Positions 36,293 to 46,214 of a DNA stretch of 64,000 nt are shown one piece after another; the stretch's first letter is position 1, and every line of letters begins with the position of its first letter. The translations under genes were made by a program, and so were the position numbers. The DNA is from Devosia rhizoryzae (GTDB lineage: Bacteria > Pseudomonadota > Alphaproteobacteria > Rhizobiales > Devosiaceae), in contig NZ_CP068046.1 of NCBI RefSeq assembly GCF_016698665.1, forward strand, positions 3,162,001 through 3,226,000, given 5' to 3'. The notes beneath the pieces are model-generated. The model worked only from the letters and a program-made list of their open reading frames with translations, searched no databases and had not been told where the DNA came from.

Positions 36293-38419
36293 ATGCGGTC
36301 GGAAGACGCCGGCTCTATGGGTGAGGTTGCCGAGACGCTGCTGCTCGATGCGGCGCTGGAAAACATCCCCTATGGCTTTTGCGTGTGGTCCCCGCAGTTC
36401 CGCCTCGTCATGTGGAACAAGCATTACCGGGACTTCTACGGCTTCTCCGAAGACGCCATTCACCGCGGCATGACACTGGAGGATATCGTCCATCTCTCCG
36501 TCCGGCTCGGCAACCATCCGGGGCAAACGGCCGAAGCCTTCTACGAGCATTACACGAGCCAGCTGCTCAACAACAAGGCCGGCGCCCGCACCAAGAGCCA
36601 GGAACTCGCGGTCGGCAATCGCATCATTGAAACCGCCAATGTTTATTCGGACCAGCTTGGCTGGGTGGTGACCCATGAGGACATCACGGACGAGATCGCA
36701 CGCGCTGAAATTGTGCAGAAGCGCAAGATGGAACTCGAGCGGCAAAACATCCGGCTCGATGCGGCGGTCAACAATATCTCCATTGGCCTTTGCATGATGG
36801 ATGCGCTGGGGCGCCTGGTCATCTGCAACGAGCCCTATGCCCGCATCTACAACCTGCCCGTCAACCTGCTGCGCCCGGGCACCCAGCTCGAGGATATTCT
36901 GGGTCACCTTTTCGAAGTCGGCATGGAAGCGGGTGGTACCAAGGAGGAATATATCGCCTGGCGCCGCGAGGTGATCGCCCGCCGCGAATTCGGCAAGAAC
37001 ATCCACGAGCTCAATGGCCGCACCATTCTGATGCAGCATCATCCGATGAAGGATGGCGGCTGGGTCTCGACCCATGAGGACATTACCGAGCAGAAACAGG
37101 CCGAGGCGCGCATTCAGCATCTCGCCCGCCACGACGCCTTGACCGACCTGCCCAATCGCATCGAATTCCTGGAACAGATGGCCAAGACCGAAGCGGCGCT
37201 CGGCCGGGGCGAGATGGCTGCGGTGCTTTATATCGACCTCGACCATTTCAAGGCCGTCAACGATACGCTTGGCCATGCCGTAGGCGACGAGGTGATCAAG
37301 CAGGCCGCCGTCCGCCTCTGGGGCACGACGCGCGAAACCGATCTTCTGGCCCGCCTCGGTGGCGATGAATTCGCGCTGCTGCTCCGCCCGATCGATGGCA
37401 TCGACGCGGCAGCCCGTGTTGCCGATCGCATCGTCAAGGCCATGCGCACGCCCATGAATATCGGCGGCCAGCAGATCGAGATCGGCGCCTCGGTCGGTAT
37501 CGCCGTAGGCCCGGGAGATGGCACCACCACCGACCAGCTGGTCAAGAACGCCGATCTGGCGCTCTACAAGGCCAAGTCCGAAGGCCGCTCGACCTACCAT
37601 TTCTTTGAAACCGGCATGGATGCCGAGCTGCAGCAGCGCCGCTCCATCGAGGCCGGCCTGCGCCTTGCGATGAGCCGCAATGAGTTGCGGCTGATGTTCC
37701 AGCCCCTGCTCGGGCTCGAAAACAACCGAGTCACCTGCGTCGAGGCCCTTTTGCGCTGGGATCACGACGACCGCACCATTTCGCCGGTCGAGTTCATCCA
37801 GGTGGCCGAGGAAACCGGGCTCATCGTGCCGATCGGCGAGTGGGTTCTGCAGCAGGCCTGCCTTGCCGCCGCATCCTGGCCGGGCGATGTGCGCATCGCC
37901 ATAAACCTCTCGCCGGTGCAGTTCCGGCAGAAAAATCTCGTCGCACAGGTCAAGGCGGCACTGACTGCCGCCAAGCTCGAGCCCACAAGGCTTGAACTTG
38001 AAATCACCGAGTCGCTGCTTTTGACGGATAGCGAAAGCACCATCGCCGCGCTGCACGAGCTTCGCGCCATGGGCGTCCGCATCTCGATGGACGATTTCGG
38101 CACCGGCTACTCATCGCTAAGCTATTTGCGCAGCTTCCCTTTCGACAAGATCAAGGTGGATCGATCCTTCATGGCCGATATCGCCACAAGGGCCGATAGT
38201 CAGGCGATCATCAAGGCCATTATCGGCCTCGGCCAGGCCCTGGGCATGACCACCACAGCCGAAGGCGTCGAAACCGAAGAGCAACTGGCCATCGTGCGCG
38301 CCCATGGCGTATCCGAAGTCCAGGGCTTCCTGTTCTCCCCGCCGCTCCAGCCCGCCGCCTTGGCCAACCTGCTCCATTCCGACGCCGCCAAAAAGCAGAC
38401 GCGCAGGAAGGCGTCGTGA
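36293..38419 (+). CDS. PAS-PAS-GGDEF-EAL cyclic-di-GMP signalling protein
   Basis: A 708-residue soluble protein. Two PAS-like sensor segments begin at LLLDAALENIPYGFCVWSPQFR (about residue 18) and LDAAVNNISIGLCMMDALGRLVICN (about 157). A GGDEF diguanylate cyclase domain follows with intact GGDEF at 356-360. The EAL phosphodiesterase domain has E484-A-L and DDFGTGYSSLSYLRSFPFDK, followed by KVDRSF. Both active sites look complete, so it could make or degrade c-di-GMP. The ATG at 36293 has a GGGGGG-rich ribosome-binding site. The gene carries its own promoter region with a perfect CtrA box. Confidence 0.92.
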   Translation: MRSEDAGSMGEVAETLLLDAALENIPYGFCVWSPQFRLVMWNKHYRDFYGFSEDAIHRGMTLEDIVHLSVRLGNHPGQTAEAFYEHYTSQLLNNKAGARTKSQELAVGNRIIETANVYSDQLGWVVTHEDITDEIARAEIVQKRKMELERQNIRLDAAVNNISIGLCMMDALGRLVICNEPYARIYNLPVNLLRPGTQLEDILGHLFEVGMEAGGTKEEYIAWRREVIARREFGKNIHELNGRTILMQHHPMKDGGWVSTHEDITEQKQAEARIQHLARHDALTDLPNRIEFLEQMAKTEAALGRGEMAAVLYIDLDHFKAVNDTLGHAVGDEVIKQAAVRLWGTTRETDLLARLGGDEFALLLRPIDGIDAAARVADRIVKAMRTPMNIGGQQIEIGASVGIAVGPGDGTTTDQLVKNADLALYKAKSEGRSTYHFFETGMDAELQQRRSIEAGLRLAMSRNELRLMFQPLLGLENNRVTCVEALLRWDHDDRTISPVEFIQVAEETGLIVPIGEWVLQQACLAAASWPGDVRIAINLSPVQFRQKNLVAQVKAALTAAKLEPTRLELEITESLLLTDSESTIAALHELRAMGVRISMDDFGTGYSSLSYLRSFPFDKIKVDRSFMADIATRADSQAIIKAIIGLGQALGMTTTAEGVETEEQLAIVRAHGVSEVQGFLFSPPLQPAALANLLHSDAAKKQTRRKAS

Positions 38420-38643
38420 GCCGAAGGTGACGTGCGCGATCATCACGTTCCCAGACGCATTCCCCCTCTGCGCATAGCGATCTTGTGCAAAACGCCCCTC
38501 TGCTATATGCAGCCCGCGACCCTGCCGGGCTTGTGCGTATTCGCTCCGGCATATTCATACCGCATGGTTTGTCCTTGCCCGCCCATCCGCAATAGCGCCT
38601 GGGGTGGTTTTACGGATCATGCCAATCGAGGCTGATCACACTT

Positions 38644-40458
<1,815 letters not shown>

Positions 40459-40480
40459 GCTGACTGCCTCCACACGCACG

Positions 40481-40580
40481 GTGTCATCCCCGCGCAGGCG
40501 GGGATCCATCCTGAGATAACCCAACGTTCACCGAACGTGAGTAGACCCCAGGATGGGCCCCGGCCTTCGCCGGGGTGACA
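40481..40580. repeat. Class B palindromic repeat upstream of dedA
   Basis: Imperfect inverted repeat: GTGTCATCCCCGCGCAGGCG with ATCCATCCTGAG on the left and CAGGATGG then CGGCCTTCGCCGGGGTGACA on the right. It sits between the co-directional typA and DedA genes, unlike most other repeats here. The TGTCATCCCCGC...GGGGTGACA layout resembles a repeat widespread in alphaproteobacterial intergenic DNA. Confidence 0.8.
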
Positions 40581-40602
40581 TTCAGTGCTTGAGGAGCCAC
40601 GC

Positions 40603-41211
40603 ATGACCGACTGGATCATCCAGACCATTTCCGAACTCGGATATCTGGGCATTTTCCTGGTCATGCTGGCGGAGTCTATCTTTCCGCCGATCCCGTCCGA
40701 ACTCATCATCCCCTTTGCCGGCTTTGCCGCCGCCAATGGCGATCTCAACCTTTTCGGAGTCATCGCCACGGCGACATTCGGCGCGGTGGTCGGCATGCTG
40801 CCCTGGTATTTTGCCGGCCGCTTCTTTGGGCTCGACCGCGTTCGCTATCTGGCTGATCGCTTTGGCCGCGTCATGGCCTTCAATGCCGATGAGATCGACA
40901 CTGCCGTCCATTGGTTCAAGCGCTTCGGACCCGTCATAGTCCTTTTCGGCCGCCTGATCCCCTTGATCCGCACGCTGATCTCGATCCCCGCCGGCCTCTC
41001 ACGCATGAGCCTCCCGGTCTTTCTCCTCGCCTCGACGGCTGGCGCGCTGATCTGGAACACCTTCCTGACCTTGGCAGGCTATCTCCTGCACGAGCATTAC
41101 GAGGTCATCGAGGTCGTGCTCGATCCGCTGAGCTACCTCGTCCTCGGCCTCGTCGTCGTGCTCTACCTCTTCAAGGTCATCACCTGGAAGCCGAGCAAGG
41201 CGCGCGCCTGA
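40603..41211 (+). CDS. DedA family (SNARE-associated-like) membrane protein
   Basis: A 202-residue polytopic membrane protein. The DedA signatures are visible: ESIFPPIPSELIIPFAGFAA (about residues 25-44) and the arginine motif FGRLIPLIRTLISIPAGLSRM (about 120-140). The family includes undecaprenyl-phosphate flippases (UptA-type) and proton-dependent transporters. The acidic and arginine residues needed for function are present. The ATG at 40603 has a GAGGAG ribosome-binding site and was preferred to a TTG six codons upstream. YggT follows. Confidence 0.9.
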   Translation: MTDWIIQTISELGYLGIFLVMLAESIFPPIPSELIIPFAGFAAANGDLNLFGVIATATFGAVVGMLPWYFAGRFFGLDRVRYLADRFGRVMAFNADEIDTAVHWFKRFGPVIVLFGRLIPLIRTLISIPAGLSRMSLPVFLLASTAGALIWNTFLTLAGYLLHEHYEVIEVVLDPLSYLVLGLVVVLYLFKVITWKPSKARA

Positions 41212-41278
41212 CGCCCGCCCACTTGCCGCAAGCCGCGCCAGACCCTAGATAAGCCGCATTCCCCATCCGGAGACGCCC

Positions 41279-41581
41279 ATGCGCGCCGTGCTTGATATCA
41301 TCCTGATCCTCCTCCAGCTCTACTGGTGGGTGCTGCTCATCATGATCATCATGAGCTGGCTGATCTCGTTCAACGTCATCAATACGCGCAATCAGTTCGT
41401 GGCCGCGGTCTGGCGCGTCCTCAATCAGCTGACCGAGCCGGTGCTCGGGCCGATCCGCCGCTTCATGCCCAATTTCTCGGGCCTCGACCTCTCGCCGCTG
41501 ATCGCTTTCCTGATCATCTTCTTCCTTCAGTCGATCATCGGCTACTACGCCTATCCGGCCGTGGTGCGCGCCGGCATCTAG
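41279..41581 (+). CDS. YggT family membrane protein
   Basis: A 100-residue protein with two membrane segments. The motif LNQLTEPVLGPIRRFMPNFSGLDLSPLIAFLIIFFLQ is the YggT family hallmark between them. Homologues are linked to osmotic protection, cell division or photosystem assembly in other lineages; its role here is unknown. The ATG at 41279 gives MRAVLDIILILLQLYWWV. It follows the DedA gene by 67 bp on the same strand. Confidence 0.9.
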   Translation: MRAVLDIILILLQLYWWVLLIMIIMSWLISFNVINTRNQFVAAVWRVLNQLTEPVLGPIRRFMPNFSGLDLSPLIAFLIIFFLQSIIGYYAYPAVVRAGI

Positions 41582-41740
41582 GCCTGCGACAAATCACCGC
41601 AATAAGCATTGCCTAACCACAAAATCCCAGCCATCCTCGACCCCGGAAGGGGCCCGATGGAGGGCGGGGCGGTTATGGGCGCTTAGACCCAGCCGGCCGG
41701 TTGCGGGTCCCTCGGAGGAAACTTTTCGGGGACTTGATCA

Positions 41741-43855
41741 ATGGATCTGGCACTTTGGCTGATCGTCCTGTGCGGCGGCCTGTCTATCGTCTATGGCATT
41801 CTGACAACCCAAACCCTGCTCCGCGCCGACGCCGGTTCGGCCCGCATGCAGGAAATCTCGGCGGCCGTGCGTGAGGGCGCCTCGGCCTATCTCAAGCGGC
41901 AATATACCACCATCGCCATTGTCGGCGTCGTCATCCTGATTGCCGCCTTCTTCCTGCTCGGGCCCTATGCGGCCGTCGGCTTTTTGATCGGCGCGGTGCT
42001 GTCGGGCGCTGCCGGCTTTATCGGCATGAATGTTTCGGTGCGCGCCAATGTGCGCGTCGCCCAGGCCGCCGTCGGTTCGCTCGCCCGTGGCCTCGACCTT
42101 GCCTTTAAGTCCGGCGCCGTCACCGGCATGCTTGTGGCCGGCCTCGGTCTTCTCGGCGTCACGCTTTATTTCCTGATCCTCACCGGCATGGGCTTTGACC
42201 CGACCAGCCGCACCGTCATCGACGCGCTGGTGGCTTTAAGCTTTGGCGCTTCGCTGATCTCGATCTTCGCCCGCCTCGGCGGCGGTATCTTCACCAAGGG
42301 CGCCGATGTTGGCGGCGACATGGTGGGCAAGGTCGAAGCCGGAATTCCCGAAGACGATCCGCGCAATCCCGCGACCATCGCCGATAACGTCGGCGACAAT
42401 GTCGGCGACTGCGCCGGCATGGCCGCCGACCTGTTCGAGACCTACGTCGTCACCATCGTCGCCACCATGGTGCTCGCGGCCATCATCCTGCCGGACGCCT
42501 ATAAGTTGATCGGCATGGTGCTGCCGCTGGCGATCGGCGGCGCCTGCGTCGTCACATCGATCATCGGCACCTATTTCGTCAAGCTCGGCGCCGACAACAA
42601 CATCATGGGCGCGCTTTACAAGGGCGTCATCGCCTCGGGCGTGCTCTCGCTCGTCGTGCTGCTGCCGGTGCTGTGGCTGTTGTTCGGTGACATGAATGTC
42701 GCGATCGAGACCGCGTCGAAAACATTTACGCCTTGGTCGCTGTTCTGGTGCGGCGTCACCGGCCTCGTGATTACCGGCCTCATCATCGTCATCACCGAAT
42801 ATTACACCGGCACCAATCGGCGCCCGGTCAATTCCATCGCGGAAGCCTCGGTGACCGGCCATGGCACCAATGTCATCCAGGGCCTCGCCGTCTCGCTTGA
42901 GTCCACGGCGCTGCCGGCGCTGGTGATCATCGGCGGCATCATCGTCACCTATTCGCTGGGTGGCCTTTTCGGCATTGCCATCGCCGTGTCGACCATGCTC
43001 GCCCTCGCCGGCATCATCGTCGCGCTCGACGCCTTCGGCCCGGTCACCGACAATGCCGGTGGCATCGCCGAAATGGCCGGCCTCCCCAAGGAAGTGCGCC
43101 ACAATACCGATGCGCTGGATGCGGTCGGCAACACCACCAAGGCCGTGACTAAGGGCTATGCCATTGGCTCGGCGGGCCTCGGCGCCCTGGTGCTCTTTGC
43201 CGCCTATACCGAGGATCTCAAACACTATTTTACCGATCTCACGGTCAACTTCGACCTCGCAAACCCGTATGTCGTGGTCGGGCTTCTGTTCGGTGGCCTG
43301 CTGCCCTTCCTTTTCGGCGGCATGTCAATGACCGCGGTTGGCCGCGCCGCCCAGGCCGTGGTGGTGGAAGTGCGCCGTCAGTTCAAGGCCGATGTCGGGA
43401 TCATGGCCGGCACGTCCAAGCCTGACTATGCCCGCGCCGTCGACATGCTGACCCGCGCCGCCATCCGCGAAATGATCGTCCCGTCGCTCTTGCCGGTGCT
43501 GTCGCCCATCGTCGTCTACTTCGCCATCCTCTGGATTGCCGGCCAGGCCAATGCCTTTTCGGCCCTGGGCGCCATGCTGATGGGCGTCATCGTGACCGGC
43601 CTCTTCGTCGCCATCTCCATGACCGCCGGCGGCGGCGCCTGGGATAATGCTAAGAAGAGTTTTGAGGACGGGTTCACCGACTCGCACGGCGTCGTCCACC
43701 ACAAGGGCGGCGACGCCCACAAGGCCTCGGTTACCGGCGACACCGTCGGCGACCCCTACAAGGACACAGCCGGCCCCGCCGTTAATCCGATGATCAAGAT
43801 CACCAATATCGTCGCCCTGCTGTTGCTGGCCGTGCTGGCGAGCTGGGGGGTGTGA
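41741..43855 (+). CDS. hppA: Membrane-bound K+-independent proton-translocating pyrophosphatase
   Basis: A 704-residue membrane pyrophosphatase with about 16 hydrophobic helices that couples PPi hydrolysis to proton pumping. The substrate motifs [20 protein letters not shown] and [19 protein letters not shown] are intact, as is the second acidic cluster near [13 protein letters not shown]. The residue that sets potassium dependence is lysine (K467 in [11 protein letters not shown]), which marks the K+-independent proton-pumping subclass. ATG at 41741 with a GGAGG upstream. A GC-rich leader at 41686-41709 can fold into a hairpin. A 15-bp stem follows the gene. Confidence 0.95.
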   Translation: MDLALWLIVLCGGLSIVYGILTTQTLLRADAGSARMQEISAAVREGASAYLKRQYTTIAIVGVVILIAAFFLLGPYAAVGFLIGAVLSGAAGFIGMNVSVRANVRVAQAAVGSLARGLDLAFKSGAVTGMLVAGLGLLGVTLYFLILTGMGFDPTSRTVIDALVALSFGASLISIFARLGGGIFTKGADVGGDMVGKVEAGIPEDDPRNPATIADNVGDNVGDCAGMAADLFETYVVTIVATMVLAAIILPDAYKLIGMVLPLAIGGACVVTSIIGTYFVKLGADNNIMGALYKGVIASGVLSLVVLLPVLWLLFGDMNVAIETASKTFTPWSLFWCGVTGLVITGLIIVITEYYTGTNRRPVNSIAEASVTGHGTNVIQGLAVSLESTALPALVIIGGIIVTYSLGGLFGIAIAVSTMLALAGIIVALDAFGPVTDNAGGIAEMAGLPKEVRHNTDALDAVGNTTKAVTKGYAIGSAGLGALVLFAAYTEDLKHYFTDLTVNFDLANPYVVVGLLFGGLLPFLFGGMSMTAVGRAAQAVVVEVRRQFKADVGIMAGTSKPDYARAVDMLTRAAIREMIVPSLLPVLSPIVVYFAILWIAGQANAFSALGAMLMGVIVTGLFVAISMTAGGGAWDNAKKSFEDGFTDSHGVVHHKGGDAHKASVTGDTVGDPYKDTAGPAVNPMIKITNIVALLLLAVLASWGV

Positions 43856-43863
43856 TTACGGTA

Positions 43864-43911
43864 TTAGCCATCACCACCGGATCTACATGGGTGGTGATGG
43901 CTAAATCATTT
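43864..43911. terminator. Long perfect inverted repeat after hppA (probable bidirectional terminator)
   Basis: TTAGCCATCACCACC (43864-43878) and its perfect complement (43890-43904) make a 15-bp stem with an 11-nt loop, followed by ATCATTT. It lies between hppA and the convergent DUF2806-like gene, 9 bp after the hppA stop. Confidence 0.8.
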
Positions 43912-43937
43912 CAAGTCTGGGGTAGCGGGATTAGGAC

Positions 43938-44933
43938 TTAAGTGTCCGATACCAACCGAAGGCCAAACCCTGCAACTGTGCTCTCCACTTTACTTAGGAA
44001 GCCGGCGTTCGGCTGCACGTCCACAATGCTAAGAAGTTCCGCTCCAAGGGGGGAAAACTTCATTCCGCTTCCAAATCGAAATTGCCCTGCCACCAAGGCG
44101 TCGTGAACTCGAACAAGGCCGTCACAAATAAGGTATTTCTGCTTACCTATCGAAAGATGTGCGCCCTTGTCTGAGACAGGAAGAAAGGCTTCGTATGCCC
44201 ATCCCGACTGAGAGAGAACCCCGATGGCGTCTAGGTCACTCCATTGATTGGCATGGGCATAATGCTGTAGCCCAAGATCATTGATCCGAGCATTTTCTGA
44301 TCCTGCTCGATCTTTCATACTGCCGCTATCAGCAAGAAAGGCCATGCTGTCGACTAATGCGAACGCAGGTTTGTGGCCATCCAACGAACCAATTGCGACT
44401 TCTGCTACAGCCTCGATTAAAGCGGCTTCGCTCCTGCTCAAAGTGCTTAAAAAGCTAAGGGCTCTAGCCGAGATATTAGTAGCGCCGGCTGCTTGGCGGG
44501 CAAGAACTTTTCCCCAAAGCGTTCGTAAATCATCGACCGATACTCGCTCAGCGTGGCGCCAGAAGTGATCAAGCCAGTCGTCATCGATCTCTGCAGACCT
44601 TTGGTCATGACTTGCAATAGGCAGTGATTTGAAAGCCTTGACACTTTCCTCCGCAATCGCCTCACGGTTTATTTGAAATCGTTCTTCTTCTATTCGAAGC
44701 CGTAACTCGGTCCTTTGGGACAGACTTAAGTCAAGCTGAGCAGTGCCTGTCCCTAACTTAGACAGTTCATGTTTCCAGGCTGCAAAGGCGTCGATGTCAG
44801 CGCGTGTTTCCCGCGACTTTTGCCACGGGTAAAAGGTAGCACCAATACCTTGAGCAATCGCCTTTACGAGTGCGTGTGCCGGCTTCTCTAGGCCAAGTGC
44901 ATTGGTGGCGACTTCTATATTTATGAGACTCAT
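43938..44933 (-). CDS. DUF2806-like hypothetical protein (lower-GC orphan gene)
   Basis: A 331-residue protein, soluble and helical, with the pattern DDDWLDHFWRHAERVSVDDLRTLWGKVLARQAAGATNISARALSFLSTLSRSEAALIEAVAEV, which I associate with DUF2806. The N-terminal 70 residues are a separate helical segment (MSLINIEVATNALGLEKP). No catalytic motif is visible. The base composition is clearly lower in GC than the flanking genes, with more A/T-ending codons, which suggests acquisition by transfer. It has no partner gene and is convergent with hppA. ATG at 44933; another ATG 10 codons upstream is possible. Some DUF2806 proteins occur near defence or mobile regions, but none is seen here. Confidence 0.65.
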   Translation of the reverse strand: MSLINIEVATNALGLEKPAHALVKAIAQGIGATFYPWQKSRETRADIDAFAAWKHELSKLGTGTAQLDLSLSQRTELRLRIEEERFQINREAIAEESVKAFKSLPIASHDQRSAEIDDDWLDHFWRHAERVSVDDLRTLWGKVLARQAAGATNISARALSFLSTLSRSEAALIEAVAEVAIGSLDGHKPAFALVDSMAFLADSGSMKDRAGSENARINDLGLQHYAHANQWSDLDAIGVLSQSGWAYEAFLPVSDKGAHLSIGKQKYLICDGLVRVHDALVAGQFRFGSGMKFSPLGAELLSIVDVQPNAGFLSKVESTVAGFGLRLVSDT

Positions 44934-44992
44934 GTTGCTTAGCTCAGAAATTTGCGCGCCCAATGTATCATAAGTTGAATGACTGAAGACAA

Positions 44993-45424
44993 TTACCCCT
45001 GCGCTTCCAGCACGCCGATCATCTTCTTCATCGTCGCAATAAACTGCGTACGCTCCTCGGGCGTCAGCTGTTCCAGCACCAGGGCGTTGATGGTGCGGGC
45101 GGCGTCTTCGACTTGCGGGAGTTTTTCGCGCGCCAACGGGGTGAGCGCCACGAGCATCGAGCGGCCGTCATCGGGGTTGGGGCGGCGGGTGATAAGGCCG
45201 TCGCGCTCCATGCGATTGAGCGTGCCCGTCATGGTTTCCTGTCGCACCGAGGCGCTTTCGGCGATTTCCTTTTGCGGCCGTTCACCCCCTTCAAGCGCCA
45301 GCAGCACCGGCATGTGCGCGGGCGAAAGGCCGGCATGGCTGAGGTGCCGCTCGAGCTCGCGCACGAGGAGGCGCGCCGCCCAATTGGTCAGGTAGCCGAT
45401 CGAGGTATCACGATTAAGAGCCAT
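44993..45424 (-). CDS. MarR family transcriptional regulator
   Basis: A 143-residue winged-helix regulator. The core ERPQKEIAESASVRQETMTGTLNRMERDGLITRRPNPDDGRSMLVALTP is the MarR DNA-binding domain, with the wing at PNPDDGRSM; helices before and after form the dimer. It ends EAQG. ATG at 45424. It is divergent from a cytochrome b561 gene, and the 78-bp gap contains an inverted repeat suited to MarR binding, so it probably controls both itself and the cytochrome. The inducing ligand is unknown. Confidence 0.9.
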   Translation of the reverse strand: MALNRDTSIGYLTNWAARLLVRELERHLSHAGLSPAHMPVLLALEGGERPQKEIAESASVRQETMTGTLNRMERDGLITRRPNPDDGRSMLVALTPLAREKLPQVEDAARTINALVLEQLTPEERTQFIATMKKMIGVLEAQG

Positions 45425-45438
45425 TTACATAGGACACT

Positions 45439-45454
45439 AACTAGTTATATAGTT
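45439..45454. promoter_or_regulatory. Candidate MarR operator between marR-like and cytochrome b561 genes
   Basis: AACTA-GTTATA-TAGTT is an inverted repeat with 5-bp arms and a 6-bp spacer, placed in the AT-rich centre of a 78-bp divergent intergenic region. It overlaps a plausible promoter region (CTATATC follows). MarR proteins usually bind such palindromes. Confidence 0.45.
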
Positions 45455-45502
45455 GCCTATCTATATCGCCTAACCGCCCATCGTCCAAGGGAGTTGCCAA
45501 AG

Positions 45503-46036
45503 ATGTCGCTGAAATCCACCGCGCATAGATATGGAAATATGGCCGTCGTCATCCACTGGCTGTCCGCGCTCGCCGTGATCCTGATGCTGATGTCGGGCCT
45601 CGCCATGGGCAACAACGACGATCTGGTGCCCCGCGTGTTGCCGTTCCACCTGATCCTCGGCATCGTGGTCGGTGTGTTGACGCTGTTCCGCGTGCTTTGG
45701 TGGCTGGTGTTCGACAAGCATCCCGAGCCCGCCGATCCGGTCAATTCCTTGCAGAACCGGCTGGCCCAGGTGGTGCATCTTGGGCTTTACGTCGCCATCC
45801 TCGTCATGGTCGCTTCTGGCATTGCCACGGTCGCCCTTACCGGCGCGGCGCCCGCGATCTTCGGCGGCGGTGCCTTGCCCGACTTCGAAGACGTTGCACC
45901 CTTCATGACCCACAGCCTCCTCAGCCGCCTGCTGATCGTCCTCGCCATCGGCCATATCGGCGCCGCCCTGTTCCACCAGTTCGTGCGGCGGGATGGATTG
46001 ATCCGGCGGATGATGCCCTCAGGCTCGTCCCGCTAG
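45503..46036 (+). CDS. Cytochrome b561 family protein
   Basis: A 177-residue membrane protein with four hydrophobic helices and the histidines expected to ligate two b-type hemes: AVVIHWLSAL near the N-terminus, LPFHLILG, QVVHLGLYVAIL and IGHIGAALFHQFV. The family transfers electrons between quinone and soluble donors. The ATG at 45503 gives MSLKSTAHRYGNMAVVIHW; the longer open frame upstream is a shadow across marR. Divergent from the MarR regulator, its likely repressor. Confidence 0.9.
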   Translation: MSLKSTAHRYGNMAVVIHWLSALAVILMLMSGLAMGNNDDLVPRVLPFHLILGIVVGVLTLFRVLWWLVFDKHPEPADPVNSLQNRLAQVVHLGLYVAILVMVASGIATVALTGAAPAIFGGGALPDFEDVAPFMTHSLLSRLLIVLAIGHIGAALFHQFVRRDGLIRRMMPSGSSR

Positions 46037-46039
46037 GGC

Positions 46040-46062
46040 AGATCGCTCCAGTGGAGCGATCT
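46040..46062. repeat. Short perfect palindromic repeat (class E, copy 2)
   Basis: AGATCGCTCC and its complement form a perfect 10-bp stem around AGT, 4 bp after the cytochrome b561 stop. It shares the GATCGCTCC core with the copy at 30993-31017. Confidence 0.7.
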
Positions 46063-46104
46063 GAGATCCTGAGGCCATGAGAGCTAAGCTCGAATGGCGC
46101 ATGA

Positions 46105-46213
46105 GGGGCCTACCCCCACCCAACCTCCCCCGTAAGGCGGGGGAGGAGCTCGATCGAGTTAAGCCCACCGGCGCAACTCCTCCCCCGACTTGCGGGGAGG
46201 CGGGGTGGGGGCC
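46105..46213. repeat. Class D palindromic repeat
   Basis: An imperfect inverted repeat: GGGGCCTACCCCCACCCAAC on the left is mirrored by GGCGGGGTGGGGGCC on the right, with inner arms CCTCCCCCGTAAGGCGGGGG and CTCCTCCCCCGACTTGCGGG. It lies between the convergent cytochrome b561 and serine hydrolase genes, ending 1 bp from the latter's stop. Confidence 0.8.
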
Positions 46214-46214
46214 G

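Noticed and set aside
36290-38056. Long minus-strand frame antisense to the PAS-GGDEF-EAL gene
   Set aside because: Low-quality sequence with no domain, against a plus-strand gene with intact GGDEF and EAL motifs.
41686-41709. GC-rich hairpin in the hppA leader as a possible riboswitch
   Set aside because: Only a short stem (GACCC/GGGTC) is visible, with no conserved aptamer core of a known class.
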